In this document: positions 33,984-47,374 of the stretch, piece by piece
Position numbering within the stretch: the first letter of the stretch is position 1
Layout: every line of letters starts with the position of its first letter
Assembly (NCBI GenBank): GCA_037576215.1
Contig: JBANDB010000001.1
Coordinates: 992,001 to 1,056,000 of the forward strand
DNA: 64,000 nt
DNA from: Armillaria gallica
Taxonomy: Eukaryota > Basidiomycota > Agaricomycetes > Agaricales > Physalacriaceae
Reading direction: 5' to 3'
Notes under the pieces: model-generated
What the model was told of the DNA's origin: nothing
Seen by the model: the letters and a program-made list of their open reading frames with translations, nothing else
Database searches by the model: none
Position numbers and translations under genes: made by a program

Positions 33984-35147
33984 TTACCTGATAACTGTGA
34001 GGAAACTATGTCTATCCCAGAAGTACGCCGTGCCTATCGCTTCAAGCTGTGAGTTCATGGCACAACTGGCATCCGCCGGTGCCTCAGGCGTGATAAAGGA
34101 CTTCTCCCCGACGTCAAAGTCAATCAACCGCCATCGGTGCGCGCGCTGATGACGGGGACAGATAGCATCGTTAAAGGCCCATACAACATTACTGCACCGA
34201 AGATCTCTGTGTAGGATTCCAGTGGAGCTTAGATCACGCACGATATCGCGGATGTCACTGATTGGAATCACATTGTGAGCAAAACCTTGATACAGGAGGA
34301 TAGGAACGACATACTCGAGCTCTTCCTCCTCGTGTCCTTCAGAAGAGGAATAGGGCTTTCCCAGCTTTTCCAGTACAAGCACACATATTAGCGGATCCAG
34401 CGAAGAAGGCCGCCATTCATTCCAAGGTGACCCACTCTTCCAGCCATCATCGTCTTTGAATACATCGTCAAGACTTGGGGGTCATCAGGAAGCCACCAAT
34501 CTTCATCCTCTTCCTCCGCTTCCTCGTCCGACTCATCTGCGTCATCGGAAGCCGGCTCGGGTGGGTCGATGGCAATATTTTCCCAAGGCTTGATGTGCGA
34601 CACAGGTTTTCCTCTGACATCCAAGCGATCTTTAAGCGGTACAGTGAAGAAACCGAAACAACGCGGAATAACCGCCCCTTCGTATCCCGGGTCAAGAGCA
34701 AGCTGCTCATAAAACCAGGCTTCGCACGCCAAAGACCTGCCATATTTTGGCTTCACTAATTTGATACAAGGGTCAGGAAGGTCCGAATCTGCCGTGTTGT
34801 GTATGACTTAAGCGGAGTATGCGAGACCGACTCTTCCTTCGGATATGCTGCCGGTAAGCTCGAGCTCGAGATGAGCGCCGTTCCTTGGAAGAGAAAGAGG
34901 TCCCCAGCTTTCAGTTCGAGGTACGGGGATGTATATGTCTACTAGGCGAGAAGCTGGAAACGACTGAGACCGAGAAAGTGTAATCTATCGGAAAAGCCTA
35001 GCCCATGTATCGTCAACTAAGTGAATGTTGAAATATTGGCCTGCTAAGATAGAAAATTAAGTGAGATGGGCGATTGTACACAGTCGTTTGTATACTAACT
35101 GAGAGTCTCCGGGAGTGAGTACTGATATTCACGATGCGAGAGTTCAT
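33984..35147 (-). pseudogene. Kinase-like array copy B, multiply disrupted
   Basis: Exon 1 (MNSRIVNISTHSRRLSVSIQ, start 35147) matches exon 1 of copy C, but the GT donor is changed to AC. Exon 2 carries a TAG soon after its start, a small deletion near 34983-34995, a TAA at 34808-34810 in place of the Arg of YSARVI, and a one-base deletion near 34472-34480 in the DDPxxLDxxFKDDDGW acidic segment. The remaining pieces, including KPKYGRSLACEAWFYEQL, VLVLEKLGKPYSSSEGHEEE, TGILHRDLRCSNVV and CPRHQRAHRWRLIDFD, are clear. The C-terminus also diverges after the usual AYFW. With at least five independent lesions this is a dead copy. Confidence 0.88.
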
Positions 35148-35700
35148 AGATGCGTGATAAGTTAGGATGAATTCGTTACTTCGAGCGTGCTGGTGGCAAT
35201 TAAACAAGGACTATTATGGCCACGTGACTCTGACCGCGGCAACATCGGCATGGTGCCATCAGAGAAACTGGCAACTCAGAACTTCAAACTCTTCACCTCA
35301 AGGCTAGAATAAGTTAACATCAGAAAGAATCGATGAGGAATCGATAGATATTTTGGTCATGCCTTATTATTTATGTTGAGGGATCGCGGTGTTTATACAT
35401 TTCAGCCTGTTTCTTGTAGCCCACCAGTTCCACCGTAGTTGGAGGAGCGTTTCTACCTTCATTTCTTCCTTCTGCTCTATGTAATTCCATTACGGACATC
35501 AGATACTTTGGCAACGAAATCAGCGTCATCTACCGTAGACTTTGAGCGTGATCAGAACAAAGGCTGAAGAAGCGTCGGTATTGCAAAATATGAGAACAAC
35601 GACAGATAATCCACCGACGGTCTATACACTTTGACCCATCCCATAGTCTCCATAGGCACCATATATGTAAAATGAGCTTTACCAGATAATACTAAAGAAC
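35148..35700. other. Spacer between kinase-like copies B and C
   Basis: No gene. The sequence next to copy B's first exon, including gccacgtgactctgaccgc at 35219-35237, aligns with the region upstream of copy C (gaccacatgactcccgggg at 36898-36916). The duplicated unit therefore includes the promoter. Confidence 0.55.
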
Positions 35701-36839
35701 TTATGTCCATCCCCAGAAGTACGCTGTGTCAATCACTCTTGCTTGCGAGTTCATAACATAACTAGAGTCCGCCGGGGCCTCAGGTGTGATAAATGTCTTT
35801 GCCGCGATGTCGAAATCAATCAGCCGCCATCGGTGCGCGCGCTCGTGTCGAGGACAGATAGCGTCGTTAGACGCACGTACGACATTGCAATGCCGAAGAT
35901 CTCTGTGTAAGATTCCCGTGAAACCCACATCACGCACGACATCGCGGATGTCACTGATTGGGTGAGCAAAGGCTTGAGAGTACATGACAGGATTCAGGAA
36001 CGACATACTCTAGCTCTTCCTCCTCGTGTTGTTCGGAAGATGAATACGGCTTCCCCAGCTTTTCGAGTACAAGCACGCATATTAGCGGATCCGACGCAGA
36101 AGGCCGCCATTTGTCCCAAGACGATCCGCTCTTCCAACCATCGTCGTCCTTGAAGAAATCCTCGAGACCTGGGGCATCGTCAGGAAGCCACCAATCTATA
36201 TCCTCCTCATCCTCATACTCCTCATCGGAATCTGGTTCGGGCGGGTTAATCGTAAGGTTTTCCCAAGGCTCGACGCGTGACACAGGTTGTCCTTTGATGT
36301 CCAAGCAATCTTTAAGCGGCACAGTGAAGAAACCGAAACAGCGCGGCGTAATCGCTCCTTCGTACCCCGGTTCAAGAGAAAGCTGCTCATAAAACAGGCT
36401 TCCCGTGCCAAAGTCCTGCCATACTTTGGCTTCACCAATTTGATACAAAGGTCAGGAAGATACGCGTCTACCGTATTGCGAATAATTCGTGCGGAATATG
36501 CAAGACCAACTCTTCCTTCGGATATGCTACCCGTAAGCTCAAGTTCGAGATGAGCACCGTTCTTTGGAAGAGAAAGGGGTGCCCAGCTTTCAATTCGAGG
36601 CAAAGGGACGTAAGATTGGATTAAGCGAGGAGCTGGAAACGACTGAGACCGATATAGAGTGATTTCCGCTGGATTCTCGTCGGAAGAGCCCAGCTTGTGT
36701 AATGTCAAGGAGGTATATGTTGAAATATCAGCCTGCTATGATAGGACATTGAGTGAATTGGGTGGCTGCACATAGTTACCTGAATACCAACCAAGAGTAT
36801 CTGGGAATGAGCACCTGTATTCGCGGTGCAAGAGCTCAT
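35701..36839 (-). pseudogene. Kinase-like array copy C, single frameshift
   Basis: Exon 1 starts MSSCTANTGAHSQILLVGIQ at 36839 with an intact gtaact donor. Exon 2 gives ADISTYTSLTLHKLGSSDEN and continues like copy D to GRTLAREA. There one base of the Trp codon is missing (near 36395; tgttttatgagc where copies B and D indicate tgg ttt tat gag). After the shift the frame resumes FYEQLSLEPGYEGAITPRCF, then CLDIKGQPVSRVEPWEN, an acidic segment and SSWDKWRPSASDPLICV. The last exon has GILHRDLRHCNVV and CPRHERAHRWRLIDFD, ending AYFWGWT at 35701. This is the only lesion seen, so it may be a very recent pseudogene or a base-calling error. Confidence 0.75.
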
Positions 36840-37791
36840 CGCTGTGCGATGGGTTACTCTTCGGAGGTGGCGGGCCGCGGTTGAACAAAGAGTTTACGAC
36901 CACATGACTCCCGGGGGGTTTAGCAGAATGAGCAGGTCGTTTTGCTTCAAAGCTAACAGAAGATGACTCATAAAAAATCAATAAGGAGTCGGTAACAATT
37001 TTTGTTATACCCTTTGTGTGATCAAGTGTCAATGCATGGCTGAACGGCTAGGATATTTTCGTTTATCATAGCATTATGGAGTGGCGTTTATGTTTCTTGG
37101 TGTATTTCTTCCAGCTTACCAGCCCCGTAACACTTAGTTGAGACCCATCTATTCTCTTAAGATTCCACATGGAGCACATTCCACCGAAGTTCGGTCACTC
37201 TAGACAGAAGAGACGACGTTTCTGCCTTCGTTCTCTTCCTTTGTTGGCCCTTCCCTTCATCCCGCTATATACAAATCCGGAATAGACACCAGAGACTTCG
37301 GCAAGGAAGCAAGTGCTGTTTACCATAGCCTTGTCTGTAACTAGAAAAAGCACTGATGAAGCTTTGGTATTGTGAAACCATGTTCATGCCTATATTAGCC
37401 TGGTTGTTTCATTCGAGCACAAGAATGATACTGCCAACAAAGAACCTCTCCCGCATCAAGACGGCTACCGACAGTTTGCAAATGCACGCAACTGAGATCA
37501 TCGAATACACCCGACCTCACCCCGTTTTTTTTGTGTAATATTCCAAGATGCGGTCAACATTCAGATCCTTGACATGATCAATGTCGCGTTGTAGATAAGG
37601 CGACCATACACGAGATAGCCGCGCCATCTAACGTGTTGAACTTAGATGTGGGTAGATAGGTTGTCTCCCAGAACACGTTACATCAACTCAGCCAACAAAG
37701 AAACGGTAGCCTCAGACGCGAAAGCGTGCAGCTTTAATCCGCATGGCCCCGGAGCTGCTACCATGATCATATCACCATAATTGTAAGGATC
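36840..37791. other. Spacer between kinase-like copies C and D
   Basis: No gene seen. The left part is similar to the B-C spacer; the rest is unremarkable. Confidence 0.5.
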
Positions 37792-38977
37792 CTATGTCCA
37801 TCCCCAAAAGAATGGCGTGCCAATCACTCTGACTTGCGAGTTCTTCGCGTATCTAGAGTCCGCCGGGGTCTCAGGCGCGATACATACCTTCGCCGCTATA
37901 TCGAAATCGATCAACCGCCACCGATGCGCACGCCCATGTCGGGGACAGATAACATCGTTAGAGGCTTGCACGACATTGCAATACCGGAGATCTCTGTGCA
38001 AGACTCCAGTTGAACTCACGTCACGCACGACATCGCGGATATCACTAATTGGGATCACGATGTGAGCGAATTGTCAGTAATGTACGATAGAAACGACCTA
38101 CGTAAGCTCTACCTCCTCATGTTCGTCCTCTTCATCCCCGTGGTGTTCTCGCGGAGAGGAATAGAACTTGCCCAACTTTTCCGGCACAAGGACACATATC
38201 AGGGGCTCTGATGGAGAAGCTCGCCATTTATTCCAAGGTGACCCAGTCTTCCAACCATCGTCGTCCTTGAAGAAAGCGTCAAGACCCGAAGGGTCATCAG
38301 GAAGCCACCAATCTCTATCCTCTTCGACGTCTGACTCATCCGCATCATCGAAAGTTGGCTTGGGTGGGTCGATGGCGATATTTTCCCCAGGCCTGATATG
38401 CGACACAGGCTGTCCTTTGATGTCCAGGCAGTCCTTAAGCGGCACAGTGAAGAAACCGAAACAGCGTGAAGTAACCGCCCCTTCGTACCCCGGTTCAAGA
38501 GAAAGCTGTCCATAAAGCCAGGCTTCTCGCGCCAAAGTCCTGCCGTACTTTGGCTTCACTAATTTGATACAAAGGTCAGGAAGGTACGCGTCTGCCGTAT
38601 TGTAAATGACTCGTGCAGAATATGCGAGACCGATTCTTCCCTCAGATATGCCACCGGTGAGCTCGAGCTCGAGATGAGCGCTGTTCTCTGGAAGAAGAAG
38701 AGGCGCCCAACTCTCAATTCGAGGCAAGGGAACGTACCTTCGGACTAGGCGAGGAGCTGGAAACGACTGAGACCGAGAAAGTGTTATTTCCGCCGGATTT
38801 TCATCGGAAGAGCCAAGTCCATGCAATGTCAAGGAAGAGAACGTTAGGAGACCAGCATGCTGAGACTAGAAAGCCGAATACTGAGTGTTAAGCAAAAATA
38901 GCTATATTGCTGCCTACCACGGGTGCATTTGGAAGACAGTGTTCGGAGCTTTTATCAACTTTATCATTGACTTGCAT
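37792..38977 (-). CDS. Kinase-like array copy D, intact
   Basis: Three exons (38918-38977, 38102-38859, 37792-38044) encode 356 residues. Protein-kinase-fold landmarks are SEGRIGLAYSARV (glycine-loop region, about 93-103), Lys119 in LCIKL, Glu132 in REAWLYGQL (helix C), an acidic insert (DDADESDVEEDRDWW), a hinge-like ICVLVPEKLG, the catalytic loop VLHRDLRYCNVV (HRD at about 289-291) and RWRLIDFD (about 314-321), where the DFG glycine is Asp. A Cys-Pro-Arg-His segment (CPRHGRAHRW) sits between the catalytic loop and DFD. Relatives are numerous in Agaricomycetes; substrate and activity are unknown. Absence of DFG leaves open a pseudokinase or small-molecule kinase. Confidence 0.82.
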
Positions 38978-39267
38978 GAAGAACCTGATAAATGTCGTTC
39001 AGCTTTGACTGTGTCGGATGGTCGAAGTCTAGTGACAAGGGTGATCCAGGGTCGCGATCGGGCGCGCGTCGCGATTGTGGCACTTGCACGTGATGCCGAA
39101 AAGACTTGGCCTGGCGAGCCGGCTTTATAGATACTCGCGGTACTCGTAAAAAAGACTTGACTATAAGCTATAATAGATCTCAAAGTTCGCGTTATCTCTA
39201 TAGAGCACCTCGAAATGTGGCTAGAGCAAAAGCTAGTGCGTAAAGCTTCACCAGTATGAGTTATTGC
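38978..39267. other. Intergenic between copy D and ATG11
   Basis: No gene seen; it contains the upstream region of copy D and the 3' flank of ATG11. Confidence 0.5.
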
Positions 39268-42200
39268 TCAGTTCCATGTAATCATTAGATGCAGTGACAA
39301 AATAAGTTCCAAAAAATACAACGTGAGATAGAAAAAAAATGATAATCCAAAGTCGCGAATGCATCCGTTTCTTCGGGTAAGATGATCAGATGGGTTGGAA
39401 AGCATCGTTGGCTGGTGTATCGGGGAAGGGTCCAATGATGGCGAACCAGGTTGAGACTCTTCCGTTGTTGAAAGACGGCTCATCGCAGCCTTCTTCTTCC
39501 GACCGAACGAAACACCCCAGCTACTAGCGAGGTTTGCAAGAGCACTGCTTGCCGTGGTCATAGGTCTCGAGGAGACACCCTCCGTGACGGTGTTCGACGT
39601 TGAACTCTCCGAAGCAGCTCTGGAAGAGGGACGGTGATATGATGTTGTCCTTCTACGAATGTTCAACACATTGCTCATGCCGTTCGAGATAGAATCGTCC
39701 GGTGAAGGGACAGAGGCTACCCCCTCAAACTGGCTCTCGGCAGAAGGCGATGACGCTATGGGCTCGTCCGATAATGCAGTCGTAGCAGTGGCTTTTGCAC
39801 CCAGCGACGATGATACAGACCCCAAGGCTGGCATTCGGCCCACAGAAAACCTTGAAGCTGATGATGTTTTGGAAGCTCTTGACCCAGGACGTAATGGTGA
39901 AGGGTGCATGGTAGCATGGTGGGGTATGGATCCTACGGGATGAGTCGGCGAGGGAAGAGGAACAGGAGATTGGGGAGATTGAGCCACTGGTGAAGGTGTA
40001 CGCACTGGTGGCGGAGGTGGTGGCGGTGATGGCGGTGATGGCGTTTCTTCGGGTCGCGGATCCTGAGAAGCTTGAGCAAGAAGACGCGAAAGAGACGAGG
40101 GTCGGGTGGACGGAGAGGAGTTAGCGCGAGTGCGTAAAGGGAAGAGACGCGACGTCGGAGGATGTGTCACTTGAAAGGTGTCTTCGACTTCGGCTTCAGG
40201 CGGTGCTGGTGGTAATGTGCCATTAGTGAGAGCTGTGGGCTGTTGAGGACTGCCAGACTCTTTCATTGACTTCGCAGCGGAGGAACGGCGACGATTCTGT
40301 TGAGCAGGTTGTGTCCAATCCTCGACCTGCAACATGTAGTACTTGACGCCGTCACTCAGACCATATGGATTACTGGTCGGGTCCTGTAGAAAATCAATCA
40401 ATGGCCATGTAAGTTGTCATCTGGAATAAACTGACATTGTGGTCGACGACGCGTTCGGTGATGGAGGTAATACGCGCAACAATCCATTCTCTTGTTTTCA
40501 ATTGCTCAGCAAGATGACCATAAGCTTGAAGGAAGTAGTGCGGAAAGAACACTGTCGGAGAGACATCAGGGTCCGGTGGAGCATCATAGAGGGAAGAAGG
40601 CTGACCGTTGAATGCAGCCCAAGGTTTAGATATCGAATTTCTCGTCGGGAGAAAGAGAGCAAGGTCTCCTTTCGCGAAGTTTCTGAAAGATATCCTCCCC
40701 TTCGCACGCTCTCTGTACTCTTTACACTGCTTTTGCCACTTCCGAATCGTTGAACCGACCTTCGTTATGGCTTCCAGAAAATGGTCATGATCAAATGCTC
40801 GCAGCGCTTCCAAAGCCGCCGTAGGATCCGAAGGATCGATGGGTGACGGTTCATCTGGTTGTCCTACAATGTTATGCCGTAGTCCGGGAGAAAAAACTGA
40901 GTCGCCCAAACCTGCAGTCGAATGCTTTGACCCCGAGCCTGGATGAGAAGTCATTGCTTGAGCTGAAGCCATAGCCTTGACATGCGCCGCCCGGAAGGCT
41001 AGCGCAACGTCAAGTATCTGAGCAACTAGACGATCACTAGTCTCTAGTCTGTGCTCGTAGTCAGATTGGGAAGCGAGACCTGCTCTCAGATCTTCCCGAA
41101 CCATTCGTTCAGCGTGCCTCGCTTCCCTGAGTTCGTGTTCCGTCCGTTGGAGGGCTTCGCGCAAACCAGCAGCGTCCGAATAGGCAATCTCTAGGTCGGA
41201 CTTCACATCTTTCAATTGCCTCAGAAGCCCGTCCTTCTCGAGCAGCAGCTCGGCCTGACGATGCTCGAGTACCGCACGGTCTCCATCGGCCTCTGCAATA
41301 TGATCACGCAGCAGCCGATCGTGGTCAGACGCCTGGGCTCGTAAGAGCCTATCCTTCTCCTGGCTAGCATCCCTCAATGCTCTGTTCATCTCCTGGCTCT
41401 CCGCCCGCGCGGCTTGAATCTGATGCTCCAAATCCTCCCCGCGCGCACGAGCTTCCTCCAGCAAACGTAAGTTAGTGGCTTGATCTCCAATCAATGCCGC
41501 GAGTTTCTCCGAATTTCTCGCCTCCAACGTCTTGATATCTTCGGCTTCACTCCGCGTGTGAGCAAGCTGCTGTCGCAGAACCTCGGCCGCTTTAGCCTGA
41601 TTTGTCGCCTCAGCTAATGCTCGACCCAGCTCCGACCCTTTGCTATCCACGTCTCTAATCAAATCTATGTTCCTTTCCTCGGTGATGCGACGAGCCCTAG
41701 TTTCACTCTCAATCTGCGCTCGGGCCTGATGGAGTTCGCGTTCCAGTCTGTCGGCACGGTCGCGTTCCTCGGATGCATTAGAGGCAGCGACTTGCAGTGT
41801 AGATTGCAAGCGTTGAATTTCTCCCCTGAGCCCGACCCGCTCCTCCTGAAAGAGCGACTCTTGATGGTTCTTGGTTTCCTGAACAGCCCGAAGTTGATCG
41901 ACCACTTCATTGTACGCATGCTCGTCAGCTTCTATGGCTAAAAAAAAGGTCAGTATAGAGGCCGTTAATTACGAAACGGACACTTGACTGACACCTTCGA
42001 CGAGAATGAGAGATCCGAGACGCGGAGAGTACTACCATCGAGTCATATGTTAAACCCAAGAAAACTTTTCAGAGAGACAGACGCACGCGACCTTTCAGCA
42101 ATCTTGTCGAAACCAGATTCCAAGCTGTCCATTTTCAAGACCAATTTCTCCAACCCAGTTCTGCATTCCCGCACAGCAGAAAGTGCTTCGGGATCATTGC

Positions 42201-44148
42201 CGTTGCGGGATGCTTGCTCTAGATCATCGAGGACTCGAAGGAGGCCTACTATGTGGTTAGTAGAGTTATCAAGGGAAAAAAATATCCCCATACCATCAAC
42301 GTCGGACCGTTCAATGGAATAGGCAGCGTCTGAACTTCCGGAAGGAGAAAAATCGATAGTTGGTACAGGGTCATCCATGCCCCGCGTTTCGAACGGCAGT
42401 TGACCGTGAACTTCTCCACGGTATACTTGACGGCGTTTCCGTTCATTTGCGCTACCAGATCGATGGGTCATTCGTTGTTTTTTAGACATAAGGTTAGCAC
42501 TTACGATAGTTTCGCCATGACTTCTAGAATGCTTTGAGCTCGTTGATAGAAGAACCTGGCTACCGCAGTATGAGATGAGTCTCGTTGCAGCAAGATGAGC
42601 TACTTACAGAACTCCTTCCTCCTCACAATTTCAATAACGGTGGCACCATATGCATAAAGCATATTGTGCAAACGTTGAATATGCGAAAAGCTGTTTTTAC
42701 CCCGAAAGCTGTTTGATAAAGCCTGCAAACTTGCGGGTATCTGCTGCATGTCGGTATTCAAGAGACTGATTGACCGTGTTATACTAATGCACTGATGCGT
42801 AAAAATGTTCTGTGCCCTTGAAGTGATTAAAAGGCTGCTCGGAGGCTAGACGCGTGAGATATACCTTGGCATCTACGACATATTGCAATTGATCTCGGAG
42901 AGTAAGATCCAGTTGCTTGAGATCTGAAGAAGAGTAAGCTCGATTTCGAGGGAAATAGAGCCAACTAATATAACCTTGTAATCTGTCATCGGCATTGATT
43001 GCACGTCCTATTCACGAGTCAGACGATAACTTAAACAGATATTAAACAAGACACGCACCCTCCAACGCCGTGACACCGTCTGTAATCTTCTCAAAGACGT
43101 CTCGAGATCGTCGCAGGTATCCATCAGCCTCGTCCAGTGTTTGGGTCGAAGCCACTCCTGCTCGCACACTCGACGTACCGTCTTTGAGTTTACTGACTGC
43201 CTCGTTCACCTGCTCAAATCGCAAACGAAGGTCATCATGCGTCCTTGCACACGTTTCTGCCACCTGCTTCATCTTCGCATTCGAAACGTAATCTCCCAGC
43301 GTGCGAGCCTTATCACCCGCTTCCATTGCCTTCCGTACTGCAGGCGACACGAACTCCGTGTGTATCCGCACACGGCTGATGATATCCAAGTCCGCCTCCA
43401 ACCCTGCGAGTAGCGCCGCTTGCTTGGCTAGCTCCTTCTTGAATCCCGAGGAAAGACCATCATATGTATCCACTATAGCGAGAACGTTCAGGTCCAGACT
43501 GTTCGATGCAATCTGGACAGCTTCGTGTTGGTGGTGTATGGTTGCATGGAGATACTTGACGGTCTCGTGGTGCGAGTGAGCCGCTGTGAGGTACGAAGCA
43601 GCCAATTCAGAAGGCTTGAAGGGAGGGGTTGCGGCGATACTCTCTGTGATGACCCCTTTGTTAATGGACCCAAACTCCACGCATATACCCAACTCACCTT
43701 CAATTGGAGGCTGGAATGCAGGTTCTACCCGGAGGTCGCGTAGCACTTCATTAATATCAAAGTCCAAATAGACTTTATTGAATACATAGATGGACTGGAC
43801 TCTGATTTTAATGAAGAACGGCGGAGAAGGAGCAGTACGACGCACCTGATCGTGAGCACCGGCAAGCTCTCTTATATTCACGTTCGTCAACCGTCGTCCG
43901 TCGGAGAGATACGCGAGTACAGCCTCTTGAGGCACCCCGGTCTCCTGCTGTAAGAAGAGTTCGATACTCCCTACTCTGTGTACATCATCAACAACAGCCG
44001 ACCGCCAGGAGCGCCGGTATACTTCACCTCTCAATGTCTCGGAGAGTGGCGTTCACCTACGCATCGCCTTCAGTGCTCTGCTCAACAGGATACGGTCACA
44101 GCATACCTGAAATGCCTGACCGTCCTCCGCACGGCATATCTGCAGCAT
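39268..44148 (-). CDS. ATG11: Autophagy scaffold protein ATG11
   Basis: The start is MLQICRAEDGQAFQ at 44148, joined by short introns to VNATLRDIER and VGSIELFLQQETGVPQEAVL, then AYLSDGRRLTNVNIRELAG. This is the ubiquitin-like N-terminus typical of basidiomycete ATG11. Next come IYVFNKVYLDFDINEVLRDL, a helical middle (43042-43800), exons with YISWLYFPRNRAYSSSDLK and ISLLNTDMQQIPASLQALS, and a long coiled coil (about 41100-41900). The C-terminal ATG11 domain follows: ISFRNFAKGDLALFLPTRN, WAAFNGQ, EWIVARITSITERVVDHN and NPYGLSDGVKYYMLQVEDW. A low-complexity Ser/Pro tail ends at 39268. Total is roughly 1,250 residues. It recruits cargo receptors and ATG1 to the phagophore assembly site in selective autophagy. 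No lesion seen. Confidence 0.93.
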
Positions 44149-44677
44149 TTCACGCAGGGTATCAGTCAGATGGTGGTCGCGTTTCGACAACACGGTGTAC
44201 TAAATCGAGCATTTCCCCTGGAATTTCAGATCCAAATACACTTCCTAATTTGGCTAAGAAGTTGATAAAATTATTTTTGACTCATTCTAATACTACTACG
44301 TGGAAAGGGTACATTGAAAAGAAGCTCGTTAGATCGTGGAAATTGAGTGTAGAGATAATTTACACGGTGTCGAAGCAACAGGAAAGATTGGATGCAAAAG
44401 AATATGTACTGCAAGAACAGACTGCTTGAAAGTTACCTTCAAGGTATACCATATTTACCTGCAAGAAAGAGGAAGGAGAGGAAGGAGAGAAAAAAGAAAT
44501 ATATATGATATTGTACGCGTACCCTAATCTCACATTATAACAGGGAAAAGCAACGGCACCTACGTAGTCCGTAGAGGAGCGAGCGACATTATGCAACGAT
44601 GAAGGGGAGACGGCAAAGGAGAGGATGTCGGGATGCTCCTCGACATAAGACACGGTCCGCTGGAACGTGAAAGTCGT
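44149..44677. other. Intergenic between PP1 and ATG11
   Basis: No gene seen. It contains ggaaggagaggaaggagag purine repeats near 44470-44490, and the PP1 3' flank. Confidence 0.5.
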
Positions 44678-46690
<2,013 letters not shown>

Positions 46691-47374
46691 CTTCAGGCTT
46701 TCAAAATCGTCTGGGTGTGTCTTTATATTGGATTGCGACGGGTTTCAAAAGCTTTTCGTCCCCAAGATGTCGTTTTTCTGAAGCGGCTGCGAGCTGAAGA
46801 CAGGGACTTTGCCTATTTTTTCCTTGATTTTTGTGGGAGAGCGGGTCACCTAGCCGTCAAAAAAGGCAGAAGAAAGTGTAGTGAACTGGTTTCCCGAACC
46901 GCAGAGAGAAATGGCAAAGGATATCGATGAAGGGCGGTGCAGATAACGAACGTCGTGTTGATGCCTCCAATTTTCCAAAATCGGCAACCTTCGGATGAGC
47001 ACGTGATATCAGTACTTTGTGAAAAAAAAAGGACAATAAATAATCCAAAAATATCCTGGACATACATATGGTGTATTGTTCCCTTCACATCCAGACGTTT
47101 CCCAGCGCGCACATATACCTTACGAGAAAATTTCCGTCGACAACATACAGTCGTACGAGGGCTCTAGAGCGTGTCATGACATTCATTGCGCTATTGCTAC
47201 AACATTAGGATGTGGAAATGGGTATGTAAAGTTATAGAACTTCAATACAAATCGCTGCAGTGTAGTATGTGTATTGAAGAAGAGAAGGGAAACCTAAGGA
47301 AATAGATCATATCAACAGTCCAGAATTATATTGTGTACATGAGCGTCAGTAATATTGCGTGAATATCGTCGTCA
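46691..47374. other. Intergenic between the PH-domain gene and PP1
   Basis: Contains the PP1 promoter and the 3' flank of the PH-domain gene. An A-run lies near 47024-47032. No gene seen. Confidence 0.5.

Noticed and set aside
34468..34743. Alternative minus frame over kinase copy B as a separate protein
   Set aside because: It is the frame-shifted shadow of the copy B body.
39659..39943. Plus-strand 94-codon frame
   Set aside because: Antisense shadow of the Ser-rich tail of ATG11.
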